From Jaapia argillacea MUCL 33604 (taxonomy: Eukaryota > Basidiomycota > Agaricomycetes > Jaapiales > Jaapiaceae), in assembly GCA_000697665.1 (NCBI GenBank), contig KL197720.1, forward strand, positions 673,558-737,557: DNA of 64,000 bases. Direction: 5' to 3'. The notes under the pieces were generated by a model. It had not been told where the DNA came from. It ran no database searches and worked only from the letters and a program-made list of their open reading frames with translations. The position numbers and the translations under genes are program-made. Below are positions 11,472 through 23,313 of the stretch, piece by piece. Within the stretch, counting starts at the first letter, position 1, and each line of letters starts with the position of its first letter.

Positions 11472-13852
11472 ATGAACTCTGTAATGTCGCAATCTTGCGT
11501 CGATGTTTATCCACCTGAACTTCTGTTTACTATCTGTGCCCACATCTATTCCGCAGGCCTTCCATCCCCCTCCCCGTCTCTCGATCCCCTCATCACCTCT
11601 CATCATGGCATCCCCACCTCGCTTCCCTCGTCCTTACCTCCAGCTAACTGGCCCGAACCTCTAGCCCGCAAGACCCTTTCCAGCCTCTGCTTAGTCAACC
11701 GTTCTTGGTATGAGGCAGCTAAGCCTTGGTTGTGGCGCAAGGTCGAAGTCCGTCTTCCTCGTAGCTGGCTAGCTCTCATTGAGCAGATAGTTAGCGTCGA
11801 AGATGATGATGCCAGTGAGGAACAGACAGCGATGGTACTCGGAAGGTCCATTCAAGATGCTGAAACGGCTGTGATGGCTGCGAGGAACGCGCTCGGAGAG
11901 TGTTCTGACAAGGAAGATGCCAAGGCGTTACGCCTTAGCATCTTAGAATCTCTTGGAGGACCTGATAGTTCCATTCCACCTGAGCTTCTCTCGCCTCCTG
12001 CCTCTCGTGACCCTAGCCCTAGGCGTTTGAGGGCAAAGAGCAAGAGTCCTGTGAGGTGGAAGCTCATGAGATCTATCAACGACGCCGTTCAGTCTGTCTT
12101 GAGCCAAGATGAGTCCGGTGTATACGGTGAGATCCTTTCATTCAACACATCTCTTCTTGTCTCAATTTTTCTATTATCAGTGCCAACCCTTCACGATCCT
12201 CATCCTGGCCGCTTCATCCGCCACATCGATTTTAACCACTTCAGAACGATCGGTATGCGTCGCTACGTTGACGAAGGTGTGAATAGCAGGTTTGTTACTG
12301 GTGAGCGTGTTGAGGATGTTCTCAAAGTTTGTCTTCCCACCCGTTGTTTTGATGTTATTGTTATTGAGGACGTTTGACATCTAGGAAATGCCCAACCTTA
12401 CAGCATTTGGTGCGACGGAATACATGGATGGCGCTCTCACCCTACCCGTCTTAAAAGAGCTCTTCTTGCGGGGTGCACCATCTCGTGGCAGAGGTCGTTC
12501 TTCCCGTGGTCGCTCCCTCGCAGTTCCGGATGCCGCGGATACTGAGGAGGAGGATCGGGAAAGGAGACGGGAATGCCTCGACTTGGAGGCCGTGGACTTG
12601 ACTGGTTGCGTCAGTGCTGTCTTCGTCAATGCTCTCACCGAATTCGTCAATACATACATCCTGCAAGTTGCAGAGTCCGACTCCAGCGATAGTGAGGGTG
12701 AGGGTCAGATGAAACGGGGAAGAAAATGTCGTACCCCTATTGTCGAGCCGATTGTCTTGCCTGGTTTACAACGACTCGGACTGTTGGGTGCCAAGTCTCT
12801 CCCCACAACTGTCCTCCATCCTTTCGTCCTCTCCCTCCCTTCCCTGACTCATCTCGACCTATCTTGTACCCGCGTTACCCCGGATCTCCTCGTATCCCTC
12901 GCTACATCAGACACCGTCCGTTTACAAGCTCTCTCCCTGGGTCGCTGCATTCGTCTTACTGGCCTAAGCATCCGCGACTTCCTCGTCCACAGTCCCGTCG
13001 CGAGCCAGATTCGGGAGTTGAGTTTGTACGGCGACGGCACCTTTGGTTGCCCGCTGAGCGAAGATGAGTTGAGAGATGTCTTGACGCTCGCTCCTTGCTT
13101 CACCAGCGGGCAGATGGTCTACCTCGATCTGTCAAGTGCTCCGCTCACCAAGGACTTGATGCGGAACTCGTTCCCCCCCCAACCCCGCTTACGCTCGTTT
13201 GGTCTCTGCCACGTCCCTAATTTGGAACTCGATGCTATTGCCGACTTCCTGAAGACGAAGGCGGCGAATGTGGAAGTCCTCGCGTTGGTATCGACGTCAC
13301 CAGAACTGGGATATGGCGAGGTCCGGGTGTCCACTCGGTCCGCTCTAATGGCCCTCCACAGTCAACTCATCCGTCCCTTGTGTGTCGCTCCTTTCAGCCT
13401 ATCCGGGTCCACCGTTGACATGATTCCAACCCGCCTTCGTGTCCTCGAGTTGTCGCCTGCAATGCTGGCTGGTCTAGGCGCTGGTGCGGGGTCTTGGAGA
13501 ATCGTAAAGAGTAAAGGTGGGAGGGGTTGGTATGTGGATACGGCCAGCGGTTGGGTGACCACACCGGATATGACTGGAGCGGGAAGTGATCGCGTCTTCT
13601 TAAAGAATGTGATGCGAAGAGATCTTGAGAGGGATCATCCGCTGCGTTCAGAATTGGAGAGGTTAGCTGATGCGAACGGTAATGTCAGCAGCGGCGTTGG
13701 ATGGCACGCGAGGAAGATGGAGGTCAGTCCACTTTTTATATTTAGTTGTCCATTCATTGATGTCACCATTCTTACAGATCCTCCACGGTCATGGTCTACT
13801 TGGACGTGAGGACGGGTTGTACGGCGCCGTCTCATTCGCCTACCAAGGGTGA
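11472..13852 (+). CDS. F-box / leucine-rich-repeat-like protein
   Basis: 737 residues from exons 11472-12126, 12181-12326, 12385-13722 and 13778-13852 (GT-AG). The N-terminus carries a basidiomycete-style F-box split by a loop: YPPELLFTICAHIYSAG near 10-26 and TLSSLCLVNRSWYEAAKPWL near 67-86, expected to bind Skp1 in an SCF ubiquitin ligase. Leucine-rich repeat-like segments follow in the second half, e.g. LPSLTHLDLSCTRVTPDLLV, LQALSLGRCIRLTGLSIRDF and MVYLDLSSAPLTKDL, the probable substrate-binding surface. An acidic/basic low-complexity insert lies near 160-215 and a charged RGR-rich insert near 300-345. Exon joins keep the frame across phase 1, 0 and 0 introns. The ATG used is the first in the exon. 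The substrate is unknown. Confidence 0.8.
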
Positions 13853-15162
13853 ATGGTCCATAATCTTGCCGAGAAACACGCTGGCAGTGATATCCCTCGC
13901 CAACATAAAAAAAAATCCCCACCGTCCACTCACGACGAAGACGGTGCTCTCTGCTTGCTTTCGTTCCTAATTGCTATTTGTGCACTCTGTATTTTTATTG
14001 ATTTCTTCTTATCGGTTGTTTCCTCGCATTTCCTGTCCTGTTCTCCTCGTCACGAATATATCCTGGAACGCTTTTGCTTTGCCGCAGTCTTTTTGGGAAT
14101 AGTACAAGTTGATTGTCATGACTGGTGATAGCTACACGATGTTTTCTCGTCGCCGAATAAATCTCAAAATTTCACCCATTGACTAGTAGTATTGGCGTTG
14201 TTTGAGTCCTGAGGGGATAAAAGCCGTTGGAATGGTACCATCCAGTCCAGTTGTTCTTGATGGGGATGTGTTTTCCAAAGTCTCGCAAGATCAAAAGGAT
14301 ATCACGGCCACCCGCCAGATATCAGTTCCAGCGAAATTATGTTTGCTTCCAACACTTGCGCCTTCCTGGTTTGGATGAAATTACAATCCGGGCGATAGGA
14401 TAGTCGATCATCATTCTACGCCCTGGAACGGTCCTTAATTTTGCTCGGGGATCTCCCACCGCGAATGCTGATCTATCTTGGTGTCAATGCATAGACACGC
14501 ATGAAGGGCCGAACGAGGCGAAGGGCCTTTGGGATGAAGCAGGAAGTGGCGATGAGATATCAGTAGATATAAAACAATTCACCAGACGGTTTTTGAAATC
14601 CAAGACTTTGATGGACCTTGCATTTACGCTAAACAGTGTGATGAAGTGATAAAATCACCGCCATGATGTAAGAATAATTGCTTCTCGGAGCGAGTGGTTG
14701 GGACTGGGGAGAGCTTTCTGATGGAGCCATTTTGAAGGCAATGATGTCTTGAAAACTGGCAGACTCCGCTATAAGTAAGCCTGAAGAGGATCCCGCAATG
14801 GTTGCACAAGTCCAAGCAACTCGGTGACTGCAGAAGACCAAGGTTGGGATCAATGGGATGCCAGTCAAAGAAGTTCTGTTGGTCCACGTTGAGTAACCTT
14901 GATTACTTGGGTTGGAAGCGCGTAGGCAACCAGAGGATTAGTCGAGTGGTCCATACGAAGTGTCAAACTTTGGTCATGTTGCTAGTCCCACTTGCGACAA
15001 GGTCAGGACGCAAGCAATATATCCTGTCCAACGATGTCGGTTCACCAGGCCAATCGCTGGTGAGGGTAAGATAAGAGCCCGTAGGAGGTCTATGTATAGA
15101 GTTGACAGCTAATAATAAGAAGATTGGCAGGGGATAGTTGAAGTGAAGTAGATAAGCGAAAC

Positions 15163-15557
15163 CACTGCAGACCGAGGAGAATAAAGCCCTCTGGCATATT
15201 CGTCGCCAAGGCTTTGACATGTGAATACAATCGGTGTAGCTATGTACCTTGCACTTATCCTTTGAGATTTCTAAAATATATTATTGTATTTGCCCCTCTC
15301 ATTAATTTATCTGGCCAAATTAAAATATGGCAGAGCAAAATAGGCTTTAGAATTGCCTAATATAGTAATTTTGGCGCGTATGCTCTGCCACATATATTAA
15401 CTAAGTCATTGGATTATGCCAAAGGGGCAAGTTCATTAATCTATTTTAACAATCTCAAAGGATAAGTGTAAGGTACATAGCTACGCCAATTGTATTCACA
15501 CGCCAAAGCCTTGGCGACAAATATGCCAGAGGGCTTTATTCTCCTCGGTCTGCAGTG
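15163..15557. mobile_element. 395 bp foldback element (MITE-like, non-autonomous DNA transposon)
   Basis: The two ends are inverted copies. The left arm 15163-15297 starts CACTGCAGACCGAGGAG and the right arm 15423-15557 ends with its complement. Over the outer ~108 bp I count only a handful of mismatches, and similarity continues more weakly to the GCCCCT/AGGGGC pair at 15292-15297/15423-15428. Even the loop holds an inverted GGCAGAGCA pair, so the whole unit can fold as one long hairpin. The interior is AT-rich and non-coding. The bases AAC flank both ends (15160-15162 and 15558-15560), a possible 3 bp target duplication. Arm similarity suggests a fairly young insertion. No transposase lies in the window, and I cannot assign a superfamily. 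Confidence 0.75.
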
Positions 15558-15848
15558 AACGAGAGCAAAGGCTATTTTTTGGAGGTGAGTCAACGTGTGG
15601 CTGTGTGTCACGCCAAGTCACATTTGGAGAACTTCACGGCAGTGGGGCTTCCGACCCATCATAATATTGGCAGAGCTCACCCTTCACTCGTCTCCAGGAA
15701 AGTTTGCTACAGAATACACTCAAAGAGGGTGAGATTGGGCATGTCTCTGACACTCGGCACTGATACTCTTGCTGAGGATATGCTTGACTCGGCTTATCGT
15801 CCAATACAATTCTGATCGACAACCCGTCACACAAACTTGAAGGACTAC

Positions 15849-15888
15849 GAGTATTATCGAGTATTATCGAGTATTATCAAGTATTATC
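15849..15888. repeat. Tandem repeat, 4 x 10 bp (GAGTATTATC)
   Basis: Three perfect copies of GAGTATTATC followed by a fourth with one change (AAGTATTATC), about 220 bp upstream of the nitrate transporter start. A short microsatellite-like array or a cluster of binding sites. Confidence 0.85.
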
Positions 15889-16109
15889 ATGATATCCAAT
15901 ACTTGCACTTTTCGTCACTTCTTTTCAAGCCGCTCGAATCTCAGGACCAGCTAGTTGGGCTTAGTCGTGTCTTCTCTCGTGGGAGTTTGCTGCTAAGAGG
16001 TGGTCGCAATCCATGATGTCGACTCTGGGTTTAATCTGCCAGTGTCAATAAAGTTCTACTCTCAAGTATAAGATCCCAACCTGTTTTTCCAGTTTTCGAT
16101 GACTGATCA

Positions 16110-18416
16110 ATGCCCACCATGGTCCTCTGCACCCCCACATCCCAACCAAAGTCCATTCCTTTCAGCATTACCCGTGTCGTCGTAAACCCAGACAACTTAA
16201 ATGTACCACTTTACCAATCTTTTCCGTCAACAATATATACTCTAGAGCGTTTCACCTGTAAGTTCCGATTGAATTCTTCCCTTCCAATCATGGCTTTACT
16301 TACCCATGATCAGCTCGTGGTTGGGATTCTTCGTCGCATTGTTTGTGTCCTTCCCCCTCTCTGATAGATGAGAAGGCCTGTCTCATCTCATCTTTCTAGC
16401 TTCTCATGGTTCGCTTTCGCGCCACTTATTCCAGAATCCATCAAATCCGACTTGAAGCTCACTCCCGAGCAAATTGGTCCTCCCTCCCTTACTTCTTAAA
16501 AGTCCCATCTCACAGTTTCTCGCTAGGAAACTCCAATGTTGTGTCGCTGGTTTCGACTCTCCTGGTCAGGCTAGTGGTTGGTCCACTCGTTGATAGTCAG
16601 CATCTTCCATGTCATCCAGCGCCTACGTTTATATCACCCTGTTTATTCTTAGGATATGGTCCTTGCAAGGTTATGGCGAGCCTGCTCGTATTGGGTGGTA
16701 TTCCATCGGGGCTAGCGGGCACCGTGACCACCGCTAATGGCCTATACGTCATCCGCTTCTTCATCAGCATTCTGGGAGGCACTTTTGTGACCTGTCAAGT
16801 GTGGACTACAGCTTTCTTTGATAAGGGTGTTGTCGGGCGAGGTGAGTTGAACACTTTTACAAAGCTTCTTTCTTCCCGTGTTGACCCTCTTCTAGCGAAT
16901 GCTCTGGCTGCAGGATGGGATAATGCCGGGGGTGAGATCCTCCACCCCATGCGCTTTATTTCCCCCCTGCTCATCCTACCAAATAGGCGGCGTCACATTT
17001 ATCGTTATGATTGCACTTTATAACAGACTATCCGCGGATGGGCTATCCAAACATGTTGCCTGGCGAGTGGCCTTTGCTATCGTACCTGTTCCTATCCTCC
17101 TCGGCACGGCTGCCCTTATTATGATCTTCGGTACGGACCACCCGGCTGGTTCTTGGACAGACCGTTTCGAAGTCCCTGTCCTCAGACGTCACCAGCTCCC
17201 AATTTCCAAGTATCTCGTCCGTGAATCCAGCAAGGGAGAATCGGAAGTGTGGACCGAAAGCGCTACACGATCAGATGATTCTCATGTGCGATTCTCAGAG
17301 ATTAGCGAGCCTCGGGATATCGGTCAGTTGTTTCTTGACCTGCAAACATAGGATATCTCTTTCTGAGCTCTCTGATCAGGTCTTATCTCGTTCCTCGATA
17401 TGGCTATGAACGAACCACCAACATGGGGCGTCGTCGCCCGAGTAATTCGTAGCCCTGTGACTTGGTTGCCCACTCTTGGATACTTGACAACCTTCGGCTA
17501 CTCGTTGGCCATTGACGTGAATCTTGCCACCGTCCTCTTCTCGCTGTTCCATTCAAAGAACTTTGGCCAGACGAAAGCCAGCAATGTACGTTCATCCATC
17601 CTGTGGCACTCTGTTCTGTTCTGACGTCAACTTAGTTCACCGCCATTTTCGGCATGCTGAACATTTTTACACGACCGCTCGGTGAGCGCTGATTCTACGA
17701 ACCTGTGAGCTTTAGTCATAACAACCTTTAGGAGGCTACGTGGGCGACTTTGTTTATCGGTACCGCGGAGTATGTTCAATATAAATGCGTGCTCATTGTT
17801 TGCCTCAACTAATCTGCACGTAGGTACCTGGCAAGAAGCACCTGACGATAGTTTGTGGGGTATTCCAAGGGCTCGCATCCATTGCACTTGGCTTGTACAT
17901 CGACGGCTCTCCTAACCCATCTTGTGCGTACCTTCAACTTGGCCATCAATTCGTTTTAACAAAAGGCTTGTCCTTCAGTGGTTGTTATCATCGTCATCAT
18001 TGTTTTCACAGCCATTTTCAACGAAATGGGCAACGGCGCCAACTTTGCGTTGGTACCTCATTGCAACCCCAGTGCGTGGACACGCCTCTTCATCAATTCC
18101 TTGATTTCTTATTGACTCTTGTTGTCCCGCTATATTCCAACGGCTTAATGGTAGGTCTTCTGAGAGGACTTCCGTTGTCACAGACTCTGGATAACCAAGA
18201 TTGTAGAGTGGGATTGTTGGTGCTGCAGGAAATGTCGGGGGTGTTTTGTTCGCTATCATATTCCGCTTCCAACCCGCCCCCGCTGGCACTCCTTTTTGGA
18301 TCTCTGGCGCCCTTGCTTTGGTGAGTTGTCGTCTGTCCTTGATACACGTCCATTTACTGAGAATATCGAAGGCGGTCAACTTGCTCGTCTTGGTTATTCC
18401 CGTGCCTGCCCTGTGA
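16110..18416 (+). pseudogene. NRT2/NNP-family nitrate transporter, probably decaying
   Basis: MFS nitrate/nitrite porter of the plasma membrane. Fifteen exons: 16110-16257, 16314-16340, 16400-16476, 16527-16595, 16653-16841, 16896-16931, 16987-17322, 17380-17585, 17636-17681, 17732-17769, 17824-17923, 17979-18071, ~18138-18150, 18207-18320 and 18372-18416. Family landmarks: YSRAFHLSWLGFFVAFFSWF, PEQIGNSNVVSLVSTLLVRL, the MFS loop GPLVDRYGPCKV, FFISILGGTFVTCQVW, FTAIFGMLNIFTRPLGGYVG, and the second nitrate signature GAAGNVGGVLFAIIFRF. Three defects: in exon 1 the frame reading VVVNPDNLK and the frame reading CTTLPIFSVNNIYS are offset by one missing base; the intron after HCNP has no AG before NGLM; and the first nitrate signature reads AGWDNAGGG where the family has AGWGN. 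A sequencing error or a non-canonical splice site could explain one of these, but hardly all three. No nitrate or nitrite reductase lies alongside. Confidence 0.8.
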
Positions 18417-18753
18417 CCAGACTTGGGGGTGGCTTCATAAGGCTAGGGAAGTTCGGAAATGCTCTTATTTCATCTTTCAACTGGTGAGATTGGACCGAAG
18501 TAATCGGGGCTTCCGGAGTTGGAGCGAAATGTTTCTTGACGCTGGAGAACAATTCAAATCACCCTAACGAAGAATGCAAGGCCATCTTCAGAATGATTGA
18601 ATTATTTCACCCATAGTATTACATAGTGATGCAGGATGGCAACCCGATTTGAACAGTAGCGATACAGAGAAGTGTGGTACGCAGCGTGTGTATCGTACCT
18701 CACAGAAGATCCAAGGACCCCAAAGCGAAAGACGAAGTTGAATGCGAATATCG
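18417..18753. other. Convergent 3' spacer
   Basis: 337 bp between the 3' ends of the nitrate transporter (+) and the histidine kinase (-). No feature seen beyond the expected termination region. Confidence 0.5.
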
Positions 18754-21700
18754 TCATGGTGGTTGAAGCTTATGTACAGGCTGCCCTGATGCCGAGCGTC
18801 TACCCAGAGCATCCTCGATGACAACTTTCAGGTCTCTGAGGTATAAAAGTTAGTGAACTATGGAGAATTAAGACTGTTATGGATATACTTCAGCATTATG
18901 GGTTTTGTCAAGACACGATCTGCGCCAGAATCTAAGAAACTGGTCTGATCCTCCACCAATGCATTGCCTAAAATCAAGATTTGAGAAGAGTAGACCGTCA
19001 GCGCAAGATACGAGGCTTACCTGTACAGCTGACGACAAAATCAATCCGACCCAAAACCCTCATATGTCTGACAACCTCCTCCCCTGTGACAATCGGCATA
19101 TGGTTATCAAGGGTAATGAAATCGTAGGATGGTGGGGTATCGCTGCCGTTTGGGGGATTCAGCAATATGTCGAGACACTCCTGGCCATCATTTGCTGTCT
19201 CCACGATGCATCCGAGCTTTGTCAACATCCTGATTGGTCTTTAAGTGAAAGCCACGAAATATGTATAATTAACTCACCTTTTCATTAGGATCCTAGTAAG
19301 CGAATCATCGTCCACCACAAGAACACGCAATGGCGGGACGTCGGGGGATACCGGCGCAGAACTCTGAGGTGTCGATGCAGCGGAAGAGGATGGGAGTGGC
19401 GAAGTGGAATGAGTGACTCCGGTCATCACCACAGTACTGGCATGGTTGTCAGATTGAGGCCGCTGAAAGGTCGTAGGAATGTTGCGACTCCCGCTGCCCG
19501 GAAGTACCAGCGGGAAAGGACTGCTTTCTGTGTCCAGTGGTAAGTATGATTCGGGTTCCACATGCGCTGGCTGAGGGGAGACATTGATGATCGGAGGGGT
19601 TGGCAGTAGCATGTGCTTGTCGCGTGAGGCTTGTACTTCTGCTACGGTAGCAATGGGGTACGTGAGTTCAACCCAAAACGTTGCTCCCTCTCCCTTCCGC
19701 GAGTGCACGCCCTAATAGATTTTATTAATGTCGAAGGGGATGGAATTTGATGGGGAACTCACCAATCTCCCGCCACTGAGCGCGACTATTTGCTTCACAA
19801 TTGCAAGCCCAAGCCCTGAGCCTAAAATGAACGCATGATGTCTTTCTCGACCAGCGTGCGAGACAAATACTCGTACCACTTCCGTTCATTTTCCCGACTT
19901 TCGTCTGTATCAAATATGAGCTCAGCCTGTAAGGTTGTGAAAACTTTGCTAACCTGAACAAATGGCTGAAACAACTTATTGTCAACCAAGTCCGACGGAT
20001 TGACTGTAGCAGATCGCGGTTTAGAAATAGTTTTGATGAGTAAGAAGATCATCACTGACTTCCGGGCCCACTATCTTGAACTTCAAGTCTGAAGACAAGC
20101 GATTCGCCACACTGATCCATCTCGATGAGTGGATCCCCCGCGGTTGACCTGGGTGGCTCGGCCACGTCCGAGGGGACAGGAGAAAGCAGTCTGGACGATA
20201 CCCTAATTTCCGCGCCGCGGCCGCTGGGCGTAAATTTGACAGCGTTTGAAGCTAGATTCGTTAACACTTGTCGCAAACGAATCTCATCCCCCACGACCCA
20301 CAAGCCCTCGGGAGCTTCGCAGTGACACGAGACTCGGTCTATACGTTCATCAAGCTCCACCCTGAATGGAAGTGGCGGCACGATTCAGGAGGCTATCTAG
20401 ATGTACCCATTTTGTTCGAACACACCTGAGGTTAAGCGACTTCGCCGACGTGGCAACTGCAATGGGGCCCATCATTGACCGAATAGCTCGATGGAGTGGA
20501 AAGGGCCGAGGACAACTCTCGAAGCGGCCCGCATCCATCTCTATTGAAAAACTGGTAAGGCTATTGCGAGGCATCGAAAGTCAGGAGAGAAGTACTTTGC
20601 AGGTCTAAAGCATCGTTCAAGACCTAGGGATATAAATCAGTGACAGGATACCTCTGAGGCTGACGGAGGAGAAAAACCTGCTGCATCATAAATAGGGAGG
20701 CTTCCAGGGCGTGAAGTTCCACGCTATCGTTATTGTGTTGTTGGAGGAACTCGTCCTTGAAAGCGTGGCCGGATTGAAGGTTCTGATATGCTAGCATGGC
20801 TGTGTTGAGAGGAACTCGCACCTAAGCACTGCAATGAGATTCCGAGATCGTGATCCAGAAGGTCGGGATGGCGTACTTCATGAAAGATATAAGAAGCGAA
20901 ACGACGCTTGGCCAGGGAGGCTTTCGACTCCGCTATCTGTGCTTGTTGTTGTGCTCGGTACGATACTTTGAGCTGAGCGTTGAGTTCATACATGCGTCGC
21001 TCAGTCTGTTGAAGGGAAATTTATTCAAGCAAATCACCGCCGCAGATTTCAGACTCGCCTTCTCTCGCGAGTAATGGAGACCTTGGATGAAGATGGAAAA
21101 CAGTGCCTGGTATAAGTTACTCAGAGAAGCTGGGAGGGTCTATGAACGGGAGGGATGACACTCACAAAACTGATAACATTCCGAGCAAAGATCTTTTGAT
21201 TGGGGATTACAAGAACAAGGAGCAGGACGAAAACGGCGAATTGGGCGATGAAATTGTAGAATCGTTTTGAAACTACAAACATCATCATCGCAGGTTGAGC
21301 AGCATTGTAGTATACTGCAGCCACGGTGAGCCAGATAGTTCAAGGAGCTCAGAAAGGGTGCTAACGCATTGCCAAAAAGTCCTGCGACAGGATAAGTGAT
21401 CGAGAAATATAAGGGAATAACGAGCCGTTGTTACCTTGCCAAAACAATGGTTTTGGGTATAAAACCCGCACTGCTTGATTTGAATGACCTCGGTAACCCC
21501 ACAATACCAGACGGCGATTACAAACCAGATTTGGAAGAATATTTCGTGTCGCTGAGGAAAATCCATGGCAATCATAAAGGGGATTGGCAGAGTGAAGAAA
21601 CTCAGCCCTCCGTAATATGCAACCTATGGGGGATTTCAGAGTGGTAACATCTAAGGCTGATCGGGAGAGCTCACTTGCTCATATCTCGTTACGGAGTGAT

Positions 21701-22380
21701 TCCAGATGAGGTAAAGCACCCAGTTCAGGACCAAGAACAGACTAGCATAGCTAGACACCACCCGCATTTGAGTTGACGTGTATAGGAGACTGACGGATGC
21801 TACGCACAAGCTCAAAGCTTTGGTTGAGTGCCAGGATTGCTTTTGGAAGTCGCGTTCTTGAGCCGGATCCTCGAAACATGGGTTAAAGAATGTGAGTATC
21901 ATTGGCCACAGACGCCATTTGAGCCATTCCAAGAAGCCGCCTTGATAGTGATGTAAGCCTGTGAGGTCGTGAATGCCGTCACCACCGTGATGGCGGGTCG
22001 AATTGTCGCCGGATTCGCTACGTGGGCCCATGGGCCCATCGGGATCAGGGTGGTGATGCGGAGGATCTCCTCCAGCCACCACAACCTCGTCGATACACCA
22101 ATCTGCACCATTCTTCTCGGCGGCGGCTTGTCTCTGCACCGCCGCCGATGGCGGGGTAGCAGTACTTTCGCTAGGTTCACCCAACCCATCGGACGGGGTG
22201 CCAGTTGATGCGTTAACAATCCTCTTCAGAAGGTTTTTCAACACTGTCGGTAACAACCTCGAGATTAACGTAAATTGGGGACCTATGGGAAGGTACCGCA
22301 CCTTTTGTCCAGCGATGGGCGTGTCCGGGTGGTGTGAACTGAACTTGTCGCTCCGGATCATCATCAGATAATGACGCCAT
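18754..22380 (-). CDS. Membrane-bound hybrid histidine kinase
   Basis: 883 residues from 19 exons: 22302-22380, 21808-22243, 21675-21750, 21435-21623, 21366-21381, 21166-21314, 21059-21106, 20877-21005, 20678-20821, 20596-20623, 20426-20540, 20060-20361, 19954-20003, 19877-19904, 19763-19821, 19278-19711, 19021-19229, 18889-18967 and 18754-18835. Order: disordered N-terminus; several TM helices (about 170-330, e.g. YASLFLVLNWVLYLI, IARNxxSF region); HisKA with ASYIFHEVRVPLNTAM (His about 373); HATPase with N-box RLRQVLTNLASNAVKF, G1 DSGPG, F-box LFQPFVQ and G2 GSGLGLAIVKQ; Ser/Pro linker; receiver domain VLVVDDDSLTRILMKR with acceptor Asp in TLDNHMP (about 802) and LTKP. All catalytic boxes are intact. 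No PAS or HAMP is seen. One intron starts GC (21058). It should feed a His-Asp phosphorelay via Ypd1; the stimulus is unknown. Confidence 0.92.
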
Positions 22381-23313
22381 GGATGCAGACCGGGAGTGGT
22401 TTTTATGAACGCAGCGACGGGTGGTGCATCGAGCAGATAGTTGCAGAGGTTTGGCAGGTGGGCGGTCCAAATGGAAAACCGGTTTGGAAAGCACCCCGTC
22501 CCAAAGGCGTGTGAGAAACCCATTTGATATCCGACACTAAACTTAAGGCCACGGAACTCAAGCGCACGTTGGATGCAGTTGAAATGGTAGTTGTCATTTA
22601 TCGGTGAACCGGAGGAAAGGCGCGGGTACAAACCGAGATACGAGGCATTCAACTCGGAGTACTTACAGGTTGTGCTCAACATCTGCATCGAGACACCGAT
22701 ATCCACAGGACCATACGTTCGTGAAGCTTCAATCAACCAGAAGATACCTCGTTTCTTTGGCAAAAGTTGCAAAACCGCCGCCAACTGAAACAGGCTGTCG
22801 GGGTGAATTCTGAAAGAGGTTTGATTGCCGGAACGTGAGCCAGAAGACTGTAACAGTGTAAGTAAGTACTTACTTGGCAATGGAATACTGGCGAACGGGG
22901 ACTGCTTCGCAGGGCTTTGGATGCGAATGGGGAAGCGGGCTACAGAGCTATCCAGAGGAGCCAGAGGAACCAGCAATTACTAAACCTCTGAATCATGGTC
23001 CTAGGCACCGCCCATTCATGCACATCGGTGCGCAAGCTGAACGACAGATACCGATCCACTTCGAGAATCGAGACAGAGATGGCGATATCGATATCGATGT
23101 CCTCAGTCGTGCCAAAAGAAAGCCCAAGAACCATTCGAACTCGCAAAATGAATGCGGACGACTTAAAAATGCCTGCGACGGCCATGATGTGAAAGATCGA
23201 ACAATGATGAATTCGTGGCGACGCTGCTACATATCAATATTCGAGTCAACTCAACAAGCATGCTCAAATTTCCCGCTTGATCATTAGGTTATCTTCACCC
23301 CGACGTCCACCGT
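22381..23313. other. Upstream region of the histidine kinase; unresolved long open frame
   Basis: On the - strand the frame of the kinase's second exon stays open upstream to 22976, adding over 200 codons (e.g. YHFNCIQRALEFRGLKF, LLDAPPVAAFIKTTPGLHPW). A second ATG-led stretch, 22940-23185, contains ISVSILEVDRYLSFSLRTDV. I do not recognise either, and the kinase exon 1 identified by splicing lies inside the first in a different frame. It may be a small unrecognised gene, a 5' leader or chance. Confidence 0.3.

Larger units (their letters stand above)
13853..16109. other. Gene-poor 2.3 kb spacer with foldback element and tandem repeat
   Basis: No gene is supported between the F-box/LRR gene and the nitrate transporter. 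It holds the foldback element at 15163-15557 and the 10 bp tandem repeat at 15849-15888, listed separately. 13853-15162 and 15558-15848 show only short unconvincing ORFs. The last 200 bp should contain the transporter promoter. Confidence 0.6.
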
